Positions 40,201-55,200 of a DNA stretch of 64,000 bases are shown here, in pieces; the first letter of the stretch is position 1; each line of letters starts with the position of its first letter. The notes beneath the pieces are model-generated. The model was not told the DNA's origin. It saw only the letters and a list, made by a program, of their open reading frames with translations, and did not search any database. Made by a program: the position numbers and the translations under genes. Source of the DNA: Salvator merianae (lineage: Eukaryota; Chordata; Lepidosauria; Squamata; Teiidae); NCBI GenBank assembly GCA_003586115.2, contig QVOM02000070.1, forward strand, positions 436,219-500,218. The letters run 5' to 3'.

Positions 40201-43200
40201 CCCCGACGCCAGTTGGTCACCTTCACCCCCACAATGGTGCACATCTCCTCATAGGCTTCAATCGCTGCACACAGCATGCGATTTTGCAGCCCATAGTGGC
40301 AGAGATCGTAGACGCAGGCTTCGTAGTACGGTTCTGGGCTCCTGTGCCAGTGGCACTCAGAGAAGGGTCCAGAGCTGTTGATTAAGATGGCACACATTTG
40401 CTGAAACTTAGGCAGGGCCTGGCAGGGAGCAGAATAAGCAGTGGCGTTTCTACACCTGCAAAAGAGTCATTTAAGCACAAAGAGTCATAAAGGAGAATCC
40501 AAATGATGAAGCACAAGTGTATACACACACACACACACCGCTCATCCTAAAAATTTGACTTCGAGCTTGACAGCGTTTAATATACTCTAACCTATTTCAC
40601 ACAGTTGTTGTGAAGACACAATGAGGAGGGGAAGAATACTTATGCAGCTTTGGACCCACTGAAGTAAAGGCAGGGTGCAAATCCCATAGAGAATTGTATA
40701 ACGTAATATAAAATTACAAGCAATTATGTGTATATATATATATATATATGGAAATATATGCATGAAATAGTGAGCACGACAACAGCAAGGGAAGAGAAGG
40801 TAAGCCACCTATTTTTTTAATGGTGTGACGTGGGAGGGGTTTCCAGTGTTCACAAATGGGATGATCCTAAATCTCAAGTGAGCTGCAGCCCAACAATATC
40901 TAGAGAGTATTATGATACCACTGGTCTATGAAGTTTAATGGTCATAGTATCCAACTCCTTGTCTTCTTCCTCAGCTCCACTGTCATGAATAAACATTTTT
41001 TACCTAGAAAGGATTTTCATAAACTCTTGGCTACAAAAGAACAGTTAAAATCTATTTTCAACCTTCAGATGCGGAAAAACCCTTACCATTTCAAGCTGGT
41101 GTTTGATATCCAAGAATTCCCAAATTCCACATCATCTGAAGCCATTTCTCCACTTGGAAGGACTTTATCATCAGTAGGATCACCATTGAAATTCCCACAC
41201 ATTCCAGACAGTTGATTCCGATACTCTGGACCCACGTTTAGGAACACACTGCTGGCTCCATTAAACTGGATCTCTACATTAGCATTCGTTCTCACAGTCA
41301 CCATATTCCGGATCCTGAGGATGACAGCGATGGCTCCAACACGGGCTGGTAGTTGGGTTCTTCTGCCATTGACCTGTCCTCCCCAAAAAGGAGAAGTCAT
41401 TTCTGCAGTGCTAACACTAACCCTTTGTTATGAGCCACTGATCATAGTAAAATCTTATTGGTCTGTCTGTCTATTGTGTTCCCTTCTGAATGATTGGTTG
41501 CCCTAATAATTGTCAGATTGTGGGATTTCTGAACGAGGATACCTAGCAGCCAATTTCTAACACCCACGTCTGCCCTCTGTTTTCCATGTTCTCAAGCAAA
41601 TCAAGGGTGGGTGATAAAGGGGATGCGGAGGAGAAGCAAGTTCTACCTCCCAGATTAGTAGTGCCCCCCCCTCCAATTATCACTCCAGGTATGTACCATG
41701 TGAAGGCCTTTTTCACCTTCTTAATCCACGACTTCATGTGCTCTACATAATTGTGAGCTACTCTTCTTAACAACAGACCAGAAAGGTGGTCTGAGAATAG
41801 CAACTTCTGTTTATATCTGTTTTAGCAATCTAGTATGTGGGACTTCTCACTACAATTCAAAAATTAATACACTGTCTCTTCTCTAGTCCCCTCATATTCC
41901 TTCCTCCCTATTAAGGTTAGGATCATAAATTGAAAATGAAAATAATGATGATGATGATGATGATGGCATACTCTGAACAGAAGCTTACAGTTTTGCCTTG
42001 GCTAGACCTCTGAAACCTGCATATCTCCCCACTATGGACAGATTGGCCACACTCTTACCCTCTCTTTATTGGAAAGGACTGAGAAACCCAGATGGAAAGA
42101 TGAAGAAGTCTCTGATGCCTTTCATCATAATATAGAGAGAATTTTGTCATGCAGTCAACACCTGATGAAACTCCCACTTTATGCAACTATTAAAGGTACA
42201 GAAGCCTTGATATCCCTCTTCTATGCAATTATTGGGCTGCCTCCATATAAATTAAAAAGCAGCTGAAAAGCAGCTTCAAAGTAGTAGCATGTGACAACTA
42301 GTCTTCCCATCCTGCCTCTAATCCATGTAAAAGGCCAGAAAATGGATTTTGGAAGTCCCTTTCTGGCCTTTGATGTGGAGTAGAGGAGGGTTGAGAATGC
42401 TAGCACGTAGCAGCAACTACCTTTAAGCCACTTTTCAGGGGGAGGTTGTAGCCTTAAAAATGTAGGACCCCAGACAATTCTAATGTCTCATGACCTCTAA
42501 TCTAGTTTTCATTTAGCCACTCCAGAAAAAACTTAAGAGGAAAGAGCAGAGTCATGAATAACACCTTCTTTTTTATATGTTAGTGTTGTAACAGCTCTTT
42601 TTAGACTGCTTGTGGACCTATGGGCACTGGTAAAATTCAGTGAAGAGTGTTGTAAGAATTAGGCTGTGTCTCCACAGCAGTGGCCAGGTGGCTTTGCTGG
42701 AGCAATCCTCCCATGGTATGAATAAGCACTTCCATGTTCTCCATTTTGCATATTCAACAGTGCCCAAATTTTTCACAAGCTGCATCCACCCCTTTGTGGT
42801 TGGTACCCTGAGGATACCACAGAAGTATGGTGGTCAAATGCCACAGGCCCCCATTGTTGTCAAGTGCCCAGAGAAGTGTGCCGGAGGGCCTTGAAATGTC
42901 TTCTGCAGCATCCTTCCTTGAGTGGATCTAACTGTCAGGGAACTTGCTGCCCTCAATTTGCTGTGTAGACAAATGACAACAAGAATGACCTATGTATCTC
43001 CTATGTGCAGGTGCTGTGCTGGCAAAGGCCTACTTCTGGGACCTTGTATGGTGCAACAGAGGGCCCTCCATATTTGTCTGGACCATCAACTCCAGAGATG
43101 GTGAAATGTGAGGTGCAGTCATTGGACCAGCACATGCCCCACTCTGGTGGTGGAAGAAAATGCTTCTGCCTGTCTTACGTTGCCAAGTTGTGGACAAAGT

Positions 43201-46200
43201 CAGAGCCAGGTCACCTGCCCTTCCATGTCCTTTTTCATGCCCTTGCCTCCAGCCACCTTGGGTGGCTGATTAGACACTACGGGCAGCAGCAAACATGGAG
43301 ACGTGATGTCTCAGGCAGCCTGCTGAGGTGTTTGATAATGGACATAGAGGCACAGCCTCAGTTACAAAATGATTGCTGCAGAGAATGGAAAACAAATCCC
43401 ACTTTTTAAGATTGGTTTATACCAGGTGTGAGCTCTGTCCGCACAGATGCTCCTGAGCCAGAACTACCACCAGCTATAGCTTCTCTGGCCAATGGCAAGG
43501 AATGATGGGAGATGTAAATCAGCAACCTCTGAGGAACCACAGTTTGGGCACACCTGGTTAAGACTACCATGCAATTGCCAAAGATGACCTTGATGGGCAC
43601 ATGTCTATTCATATTTGGGACCACGTTGGGAAAATCCTAACAATAAACCAATTGAACTATTAGCATTAAATTAACAATTATCCTCTGGCAACACTCACAT
43701 GGACAGCTTTGCCTCTCTCTAGAACGATATGGAAGCTGGAATGGTTGGACTGGAGCCAGATTTCCACTCGGTAAACAAAAGATACCCTTGGGTTCCGGAA
43801 ATGCCTGTTTGCCGTCACAATCCGGAAGGAGAAATCCAGAGAAGAGTTGGACGTGTGGCTGATTTCGTAGTCGCAGTTACCTTGGAAATGCACAATTGCA
43901 CCATCAAATGTGAAGTAGTGAGGGTCCCCTGTTGCAACACAGGTGGTGAAGAAGCTGTGGCAACCCAGCTGTCCATCTCGTAGGACACACCATTGATTTG
44001 CTTTACATTTATCAGTGAAACAGCGGAACTTTCTGTGGGGGTCACAGACACATTTTTTAGTACAGCCAGGCAGCCAGATGTGATCTCTGACCTGTATAAG
44101 AAAAACAAATGGGCAATTTCACTCAAAGACAATCATTTATTTGTAAATCCAGCCAACTGGTGGCCTTTTGTGCATTCTGCTTTATTTCCCATGATTATTA
44201 GGGTTGAAGAAGGATTCCACTGCACCGTCGTTGGCACTGGAGCATTGGAAGCCCTAGCCAGTAACTGTGGTCGTGTCTCCACTCCAGGGTAGATCAGGAC
44301 AGAGGGGAGGCACTTGGGTGAAAACGCCTTGTTTGCTGTCTCATCAGGCACCTCTGCTACTGCATTTTGGAGTGCGGGGGCACCGGATAATGTGGCAAAC
44401 TGGATGTTTTTGTTGAGGGCAGGAAAATGCGCCTTACCTTGAAAGATATCCGTGAGTGCAATAATCCCCTTAACTTATGCACAACTCCAAGTACATTTTT
44501 CTCCCCCCCCCCCCCCCCGAATGCCTTCATTCATTTTCCCAGCAACAGGAGGAAGAAGGGAAAAAGTTAGCAGATTGTCCAGGCCTCACTGCCAAAGTGC
44601 CTCCCCCCAAATTATTTCCACGGTAAGTGGCGCTGTGGCCACTCTTGCTTCTCAGTGAGCACGAAACATTCTGCAATTTGGGGCTTTACTAGAACTAGAG
44701 AACCGTCTCACTTTGTAATAGCGCCCAGCATGTTCACAGCCGCACTGTTCCGGCAGAACGCACTCATTGCCGCTCCAATAATAACCATCGTCGCAGAAGC
44801 ATCCTTCAGCACATGCGGTACCGTAGGCAGCTGGGATCCATGTTCCAGAACAGGACTTATGTACAGGACTGCCACAGAGCTCATAATGACTGTGCTTTGG
44901 GCACTGAAAATCTGTGAAGAAAAGAAGGTGATTAGCTCAGCAGCAGCCATTACTGACCCAGTAATGCTGCCTATGGCAATGAATAAGATGGCAGCTCCCT
45001 TCATTTCACATATGAACCTCACTCAGGCTAAGCTCTCACATGCGCTTAAGGACGCTCCCAGGGTGAATCTGAGACTCAAGGGATAGACAAAAAATATTTT
45101 AAAATACCCATCTCCAAACCTCTGATTATTCACAGAGATGAAATAATTACTCTCGAGGCAAGTTGCAGCCATTTGCATAAGATGGATTAAAAGGCTACAG
45201 AGACCACCGACCAATTAGGACCATGGAGACTCAGTCAGTGGAGGCCAATGGGAGGCGAGCAAGGAAGGTGATGATAAAGAGCTGCCAGGTAGGAGACTTT
45301 TAGCTGTTTATTTTTAAAACTGTCTGACGTGGAGGTGTTCCTGCATTCATAGATGGCAGTCCCAGAAAATGAAAGCCCTCTACAAAAAATGGTGTGATCA
45401 CATCCTAAGTCTAAGACAGTGTAGCTGACAAGGTTATAGCATTCTGCACCACCAAAGTAACAATTTTTTGCTACATTCCGGTGGTAGTTGAGCCCTTATA
45501 CATGGAAAGATAATTTAAAATTCAACAAGCTGGTTCATAAAAATTTTGTAGAATTGGATTGATCAAACTTTACATCAAGCATGCCTTAAAACATGCACCA
45601 CAAGTCTCAACCTCACAAAGTTCAAAGACCCAGCTTCTGAACAGAGCATGAGCAACCAGCGGCGGTGCGTGCCTTTAAGTGCGGGTGTTCGCTCGCGCGC
45701 CATCGTCGTTCGTGGGGCCACTGGGCCACCGTAGTGATGCAGCAGGTCACCTAGCAGGTCGCAGCAGCCTGCTACGTCACTACGGTGGCCCGGTGGCCCC
45801 ACGAACGACGATGGCGCGCGAGCGAACACCCGCACTTAAAGGCACGCACCGCCGCTGCGAGCAACCACAGAGGTGCTTAGACAGTAGCCAAAATCACAAA
45901 CTAGTTTGGGACCACAAGGCAAATTCTATAGCATTCATAAGAACATAAGCAGTATCCTGTTGGATTGGACCAGTGGCCCGCCTAATCCAACAGTCTGTTC
46001 TCCCAGTGACAACCAGTTATCTAGGAAATCCACAAGCAGGGCATAAATACACACCTTGCCCTTCTCACACTCTCCCAGCAGTGGCTTTTAGTGTCCCCCA
46101 TTCATAACTCTATCCACTCCTCAGTCCTCTGTAACTACTATCTGAGACATGAGCTTCACTTCACCTGCTTGGTCATTGTCATTTCCCTTCTTAGCAGTAG

Positions 46201-49200
46201 CTAGCTATCATTTTGAATAGTTTTTGGGCTGTTGTGCTGTATTCCATAGTTCTGAGAACGTATGGAACATGGCACAACAGCCCCAAAACTACTACAAATG
46301 AGATTGAAGCTGGCCATGAAAGCCTACATTCTACCATAGCTAGCTATCAATGAGCAGTGACAGGTGCAAGAACATGAGAACACAGTAAAATGCCCTGCAG
46401 GATCTGACCACAGCAATGTCAAAAAGAACTTTTTTCCTATCATGCAGGAATTTTTAAAAAAAACCACGAACCAGCATGGCATGAGGGAAGGGCTTCCACG
46501 TGCAACCCTTTCACCAGCCATCAGTGGCAGGAGCAAACTAGTGACCCCCCTAGTCCAGCAGTCTGTTCTCACAATGCCAACTGGTTTTATATAGAAACCC
46601 CCATGCAGGGCACAAGTACACCCCTTCAGTTTCACAGGAAACTTTCTTCCCCTTTGCGAAGTTTACTGCAGCATCTTATGACTGCCCCCTAAAATGCTTC
46701 ATTGCCTTTCTGTGCTGGCCCTTTAGTTCTGTTCTAGAAAGAGACTATGGATCTCTGTTCCACATTTTAATGTGGTATATAGGAGGCCCCACCCACCACT
46801 GGTACCTCCGCCTGCATAGGTTGGAGTATAATCCAGATCAAGGCAGCCTTGATCTGGATCACTGGTAGACCTCAATATTGAGGTCTATCAGGGGACCAGT
46901 GCAGCCTAGTCTGGAACCCAGAGGCATGCAGAAGGCGTGCCTCAATTTTCTAGACCACTGGGGAACCCATTTCATTAGTGAACCAAAGTGCACTACTGAA
47001 ATGTGTTCCCTGGGGGCTCTGCATCCAGGAATTTTTGTTCCTAGTCCTTAGGCACCCTCACAGCCCAGCCCCAAAGTTCTTGAGAGCATTGGGACTGGCA
47101 CAGGGGCTAGTCTGAACCAGTGTTATCATGCAGACGGTACGGGTCCAGCCCACTCAGTGCCATGATTTGGACCAGTGGGCCTTGATGGTCTAAACCCACT
47201 GATCCCGATCATGGCATTATAATGCAAGAAGGCCCAAAGGCCATGACTCCACTTAATTGGTGAATGGTAGCTAGAGGAGGAGTCTCTGCCAAAGCAGCCT
47301 TGCCACAGTCTGACTGTGTCCAGCTAAAACCCTTCCCGGCTCCTTTGCTGCTGGGCCAGTCCCTTTGCAAGCAATGCCAGGCCCCGTGCATGGTTTCCTT
47401 GTACACACGCAGTGAACTATTGAGTCAGCTTCGGCTTATTTCACTGACATTTAGATATCTTTGATGGTCCTCCCAAAGGCACTAGAGACTCTCTCCCAAT
47501 GCTTCAGCCGGAGGCAGAATGGCCATTGGGTACTTTGGAGCCCTGTCAAATGCCTCTTGGCTATGAAATCCAGACATTGCCAGAAAGAAAGTATTTCAAT
47601 TCACTTTTTTGTTTTAAATCAGGAATTAGAGAGCAGTTAATAACAATACAAACCAGCCCACAGTGTCAGGGCTACAATCTTGGCAGAAGTCCAGATAGAT
47701 AGCAAAACTCTGTTTCATTGCAGTAGCAATTCATCACGTGTGCATATTTGTCTTACTATGGACAAGTTCGCTTCCCTCACGCACGTGATGGAAAGAAAGT
47801 GTGTGCAGTTCAGCTCTGAGATACACACCACAGAAATCTTTGCTCCTCCAGTATGAGATTGTGAGGTTCGTTCTCTGGCACGCTGCGGTGTATTTTTGAA
47901 TGGACTGGCACAAGACCCTGGCATCCCCTGGCAAGATACAGAGGTCATAGACGCAGTCGGAAAAATAGGGCTCAGGGTCAATTTGAGAGTGGCAAGCTGC
48001 AAATGGTCCAGTGGCGTTCCGAAGGATCCAGCACTTATATTTTGCCAGGACAAGTTGTTCATGCTCCCGGCACTCAGGGTAAGGTTCAGATGATGTGTCA
48101 TTACAACCACTGATGGTGTCTGACTTCCATTTCAATGCAAACTGAAACGCGTCCTTCTCAAAGGGGGCACCTTCCATCACAAAATCATCACTTGCATCAT
48201 GATTGAAGTTCCCACAAAGCCCGCAGGTTTGGCCCATGTATTCGGGAGGGACAGTGACAAAGACACTATGAGACAGGTCATAGCTCACCACTACAGCAAA
48301 TGCAGTTTTCACTATTGTGTATATGCCATGATGGTAAATGATGGTTTGCCCTCTATTGAGAGTTGCTGGGAGATTCACAGTGACCCCGTCAACCTGATTT
48401 AAAGAGGAAAACATCAAAGAATTAATCTGCAGTATGGTCATGGACAGGCATAACAATTTGATATCTCAGCACTTGAGCAGCAGAACCATACAGGCAGCCT
48501 CCACATGATGTCAGAAGAAAGAGCCTTCTGGACCAAAACACTTGCTCTGACTCTGGAGCTGGAAGACATAGCATCCAGATCACCAGTTCCAGATCTTTGC
48601 ATGGTGCTCACAGACGGGCTTCCCCTTGCTTTTTGTGTATTCCTCTCCCCCCACTGAATAAAGCTAATGGGGGCCTGTTCGCACTTACCTTGTAGTGAGC
48701 ATGGAGACATTCAGTAGTGAAGTGTGTCTACACTCTGCCATGGCTGTAGCATCTGGAAGCATCTGCAGCCACTCCCAGATGCTACTAGCAGCTGGATTGC
48801 TCCCGGTCAACAGCATTTGCAACTTCTTCAGGGTGTGAATGCTGTGAGACAACGGCACAACTTCAGTCACCATGGCAACCATGGCTGGATGTTGCTGTGG
48901 CCACTGTCATGGAGATTGGAACTGCATTCACACTGCGAGTGTTGTAGGCCAGGTACACAGTGTGAATGGCCACCATGTTGCTGGGTCCTGACCAGCTTAG
49001 AATGGTATAATTATGCCATTCTAGGCTGGCCAGTGCAAAAAGGCCTTTGGGTTATTATGTGTACCCTCTATCTTCACCCTAGGATCCCAGGAATCCAAGG
49101 AGGCAGAAACCTGTCTACTTATGAACAAAAACACCAAGTGAGCATACACTTAGTAAGAGGGCAGAACTTGCATAAGTAAATGACCTTGATTTTTCCCAAA

Positions 49201-52200
49201 AGCATTTACCTTGGCAGTACCCCAGTGTCCTTTCTGCAGGTGTATATTATGGGCGTTGACCTGTACAAACACCTCTGATGTCACAGACAAAGCTCTGTTA
49301 GGCAGCTTCTCATTTTTCACCTCAACCTTAAAGAAAGGTAAAGATGTGCCTTTCCCACATGATTGTGCCAAGATATATTTGCAGGTGCCATGGAAACTGT
49401 AGTGCTGCCCATCAAATGTGGCATAGTGAAGGTGCCCTGAAACCCAGCAGGTGCCGCTTGACAACACATGGCACCCATAAACACCTTTCTGAACACCACA
49501 AAATTCTTGAGGACCACAGGAGGATTTGGTGCATTTGATGGTGTGGTCTGTTCCATTACATTGGCAGAACATCTGGCAATCTTCTTCTTGCCAGAAGGCT
49601 TCACCAGGCAGATAGTATCTTCCACTGTAAAAGCAGCCACACTCCTCTGGGGGTACACACTGAGTGCCACTTCGTAAAAGCCCAGGATTGCAGTGACACC
49701 CTTCAATGCATCCAGTGTGGCATTTGGAAGGGACAGGTGGGTGGGCACAGGAAGCTGGACAAGAAGGTCCGCAAAGGTCATAGTAGCTGTTGGCCGGGCA
49801 CTGCAACTCTGAAACAAAACACAAACATTCTCAGAAGATAGAAAGGAATGTGTTTTCTATTAGCAAAACTCAGAAGATGCTATCAGAGAATGGAAAATAC
49901 TTTCATCATCATTGTCTTCAGTGACATAGGCCGGTTCCAGATGGCAGCCGAATATCACACTGACAGACAACATTCCAGAGAAAAGCCCCAACCGGAATGA
50001 TCATGTGTTGGTCAGACAGCGGGGGGGAGGGCATTCTATCGATGCATGTTTTGGGTATTTCACCAGCATGGACCACACCAGAAGTGTGTGGTCGTGACCA
50101 CTGCACATCCTTGGCCATCTTTTTCAGCCCCTACACATGTGCAGCAGCAGCTCAGAGGATGACAGCTCCTTCCAGACAATAGGTTATAGTGCTGTTTCAG
50201 GAAAACCTGTCATCAGAGTCAGAGTTTCCCACAATAGGCTATTGTGGGATTTAGGGGGTGATATAAGAGGGCTAAGGTGGGGTTGCAACACATAAGTGCA
50301 GCATTCCCACCAGACTGCAGACATAATGGTGCTATATTTGCCCCATCTGGACAGGGTTATAGTAACTGTTCTGTTATATCAGAATCTGGGAACCTTTCTT
50401 TCCAGATGCCAAGCATTATTTTTTTATATAACCACAAGCTGATGGATTTTCCTACAAATAGGTTTCCATTGTTGATCTGCTTTCTCAGATCAAACATTTC
50501 TACCTGCACTGTGATTCTGCTTTGCATCTCATTTCAAGGTCTTTTCTCTGGATGCCTAGAAAAAGGCGCTTCATCCCACACCTATTTTTTTTCCTGATGA
50601 CCTATATCCGGTGGACTGCACAACCATCTCATAATTATGAAGTGGAGAATCGATGTTGATAAAGACACAAATACAACCACAAATGACTAGTGCAACTTCC
50701 ACACTCATGCTGAATCACAGCTACCCAGTCATTCTGGAAGCATTTGCCCCACAAAATTGTTCTCCAGCCTTTTATGAAAGATACTGTGGGTTAAATCTGG
50801 GATCTCTGCACAAGCGCATAAGAGGATCCCTGCTGGATTGGGCCATAACCCATCTTTCCTGCATCTTGTCTCACACAGTGGCCCACGAATTGCTTCTGGG
50901 CATTCTCAAGCAGAAGATGGCAGCAAAACCTTCACCTGCTCTCAACTTCCTGCAAGTGCCCTTGAGAAGCATCCTGCCTGTTTCTTCAACCCAGTGGGAG
51001 TACTTAAGCATCCATCCTAGTAGCCACTGATACACCTGACCTCCATGAATTTGTCTAATCCTTTCCTCAAGCAATCCAGGCTGATTGCTGTCACCACCTC
51101 TTCTGGTGCTAAATTCCGTAGACTGATGACCCTCTGGGTGAAATCCTAACTCTTCTGCCCATCAGCTTCCTAGAGCGTCCCTTGCAAACAGAGCAGATAT
51201 GCTACCACCATCTCTTCTGTGGAGAAACTTTATTGCACTTTAGCTACTGCACTCATTGAGCATCATCAGACCCTAGATGACTGTTCAGATGGAGAAGTGG
51301 GGATGGTCACTCACTGTGTTGAGTGGTGGGAGACGATACAGTGGCAATCCACCAACTGGAATCCACTGAGCAGCAGAGGGGGTGAAGGTTTACTTGGAAG
51401 CCTCCCTTTGATTTCACTATCTGCATTCCATTCTGCAATGGTCCAAAATGCATCTTGATGAGCTTCCAACATCCTGGAAGCAATCCTTTGCCCACTGCTG
51501 GACCAGAAGTACCCCTAGATTGCCCCTCATGAAATGTATCAATGCTTGTAAAGAAAATGTATGGCACCTTAAAACTGGGAATCAGTAGAAAATCCTGTTG
51601 GCTTAGCAAGTGTCCAAGGTGGCCAGATACTGAAAGCAGCACTGGATTCAACTGATCTGCACTATACATATAATAAGGCCAACTTGACCAATCAGGTTAC
51701 TCTAAGGATGAATTGTGAATCTTATTCAATGCTCCAAAGCAGCAGTCATTAAGATGTGGTCCTAAAATCTGCTCAGTTACAACTCCCATGAGCCCTACCA
51801 CCATGGCTAATAGCAAGGAATAATGGGAGCTGTAGTTCAGCAGCATCTAGAGGGCTATACATCAGCCATTCTTGCCTTAAAATACTATAGATATGCACAG
51901 TATCATGATTGCATTCAGTGTGTCAACATGATAACAGCTCACCACATTCAACGATCTCTCTCCAGCTCTGAATGTCTATTTCTTGAATCTGGCATTTCCA
52001 AGCATAAGCACTGAGGATTTCACACAGATGGGTGCCTTGCATGATACACATGTCCTTCACACAATTCTCAAAGTGGACTTGAGCCACAGCAGGGTCACTG
52101 CAGGATTTAAATGGTCCATCTGGATCATTAATGATCCCACAGGCTTTTGGAGATCTGTACAGAGCTAGCTGGGCTTTATCACAATGAGGTAGGAGTCCAA

Positions 52201-55200
52201 TGGCAGTACAGTGGAAAGGTGAGGTATCCTCCTTCCAACTTTTGCTAAAAGTCACAGCATCAAGAACCACTGAGCCATCAGGTTTTTGGAAGTCATCGTC
52301 CTGATTCCCATTCATGTTTCCACTAAGGCCACAGAGATACCCGGAGTAGAACTTGGGAACAGAAATTGCCACATAATAAGACCAGTCATATGAGACTGAG
52401 AGCCCAAAATTGGTCCGGACGACAGCAGAAAAGCCACTGTAGTAGGCATAGAGTCTTCCTTTTGCAAGGACAAAAGGCAGGTTGACTAAAATGCCATTCA
52501 CCTAAAATGGGAACAAAAGGCAGATAGAAATATTCTTGGATAAACCAACCACATGAGGCGCATGCATTCACTATTGTTCTTCAATAAAAATGTACAGCTT
52601 GTTCTCAAGAAGTATCCACATCTGACATCCAGGGCCTCCCAGACATTCTTGAACTCCAGTTCTCATCAGTTCCACTCAGCCTGACCAATAGTTAGAAATT
52701 ATTCAAATTGCAAACCAACAGGCTCTGAAGAGGTAGGAAACAATAAAGACTTCACTCCTGATGACTGCAAGAAAAAATGTGTGCCACATTTTAAACACTT
52801 TAAAAAAAGTGGTTTAAAGTCATGCAGAAGATTTTTAATAGATACCAACCTGTTTTCTTTCTGATTTACATTTTAACAGTACCTATTCCTAACATATTGA
52901 AATATTTAACTTCATGCAGTATTTGATTTTTTGCTGCAAGGATCAGCTAAGCACAAAAATGGAAGACATTGCTCGTTCCTTGGACTGAAGACTGGTTATC
53001 AAAGCTATAGCCATATTATCTCCATATTATCCACAGAATGAAGGCATAAAATATCAGAAGACATGGGCTGTACCCCTACAACAAGACATTACAGTGATTT
53101 ATTGGAGGCAGTGTGTGCTCCTGCCGCAGGGATGGGTCACACAGTGTCCAAACTCTAGGTACCTCACCCTTTGCTTTCCTCAAAGTTGGGAAACAAAAGT
53201 TCCCCTGTTTTGAAGAAACGATATGAGGGAACATCTGACACACTGGAAAGAGGCCATTTCCAGTCCATCAAAAAATACCACCAGGGAGAGCCTGGTGAAG
53301 GTTGCTTGTTTGCTTGGCCACCATGTAGCTATACAGTGGTTACACAAATGTCTGGGCTATCCAGAACTCTCAGAACCCATTTTCCCACTCTGTGGGAAAG
53401 TCATATGTAAGGACTACTGGCAGGCAGATGCTGTGGCCACTGACTTCTGCTGGATGCTTTCCACCACCTATATGGATTCAGCCTTGGAACTTTTAACTTG
53501 TCTCAGATTTGTGACAGTAAATTTTCCTGTTATAATCGTATTTAAACTGTGGCAAGACTCTCACCATACTTCTAGCCAACAGACAACTTTTTCTCCTCTG
53601 TGCAGAGGCTTCCCATGGTCATTTCTCCGCTGGGCTTAGGTATCCCAGACCAAGGTGATGTGCGTTAGTCCAGGATGGGCAACCCATCCCACTCTGGAAT
53701 GCATTGCCAATAGGGTGGGATAAGGCTGTTCACATTCTGGACAGCCCGTCCCATCCCAGACCCAAGTGCCAGCTTCAGAAGTCCTGCTTAGCCCTCCGAG
53801 GCAGTGTTCTGTCTTCAAAGGCCCAGAAAAAAGTTCCTGGCCTTTGAAGTTTCCAGCTGGGGTCACTTCTGGCACCACTTCCAGTGCTTCCTCCTAGTGT
53901 ATTATCCAAATGCCCTCCCATTGTATTCCAAACTATGGGGCATGTCTTCCGTATGCCTTCATGATCCAGAAGACAAACACTGATCCACACCTGGACTGAG
54001 ATGCAGTGTCATTTTGACAGCCTATTCTGGTCCACAGTCTAGTCCAATGTGGGCAGGCCATACTAAGGGAGAGTGGGGTCTCTGCTGGTCCATAATAGAA
54101 GCTTAGACTGGAACATGGTCTGGTCTACTGCCCAGTGTGGAAAGGTACAATAATTCACGTTTCAGTCACTGGATCTGCCTTTACATTTATTTTTCTGTAA
54201 TACACTTTGAAACTGTGTACTTCTACATTTCAAAATATATAGATTGAGACAAGACAGTTTGCCATGAAGTGCACTGGACAATGCTGGTTCTGTCTTTCAG
54301 AGCAGGATCTTTATGATGGTGGAGGCTGCCTGTTGTTGCACAATGAGCCACAGATCCTGCTACAGTGCTCTTTGTCCACTGTACTAATGAGCGCTGCTCC
54401 TGACCATGAAAACATCACTGCCGGGGAAGTTCAATTCCCCAGCTTCAACATTTCTGCTGGGGGTGTTGTCAGGAACACAGAAAATGCTCAAGGAAGTCAA
54501 CCACTTTTTGTGTCCCTAACACTATAATCTCCATAAAACAGGTCCACACATCAGAGAGCAAGAGTTATTAGACTTCTTCCTACCACTCTATCATTGTAGT
54601 GCTCAAATGAGCTCTTACAGTGGAATGAGTGCTCAAAGGGAACAAGGATGTACTATCCCTGCACCCTCTTGAGCACTCTCAAGTGCAATAAAGTCACAGG
54701 AACTTGTGATTCTTGTGCTCTCAGTGCAGTCCCAAGGCATTACAAATGCAATATGTGGTTCTTGCCTCAAAATCTTGCTGTGAATATCAAGAAAGAAAAG
54801 GGGAGAAATACTTGGAGTAAAAAAATGGAATAAATATTGTATTAATAATATTTTAGAATACAGAAAACAACTGTCCAGAGGGTGGGTCAACTGCTTGCTA
54901 TTTTCCTACCATTTTCCAAACAGGTATTTCAGAAGGAGACCAAAGATATACATAAAGGTACTTTCAACTGACCCAGCTAATATCACTGCAGCAACTTGTC
55001 ACTGAACGCAATCAAAGCTTCTTCAATGAAGAAACCACTTTATGACTTCAATAAATATTTACTGAGAGACTTTATTCATAAGCCATATTTCTGTCAAACA
55101 GATTGAAATTTTACATTAGCGGTTGGCCACAGAGAGCTGTCAAGGGATGTTGAGTAATAACTACAGCAACCACTTTAACACAGAATTATATCCTTTCCAT

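Larger units (their letters stand above)
44912..47828. other. Intron between exons 5 and 6
   Basis: Four repeats fill most of it: one copy of a two-copy dispersed repeat (about 45030-45400), a nearly perfect 201-bp hairpin MITE (45657-45857), CR1/L2-like remnants (about 45930-46660) and a long hairpin repeat (about 46717-47232). 47240-47828 shows nothing recognisable. Phase is continuous, so no exon is missing. Confidence 0.6.

Noticed and set aside
45575..45948. Two opposite-strand frames that begin with the same peptide ([14 protein letters not shown])
   Set aside because: They are the two arms of the 201-bp hairpin MITE, not genes.
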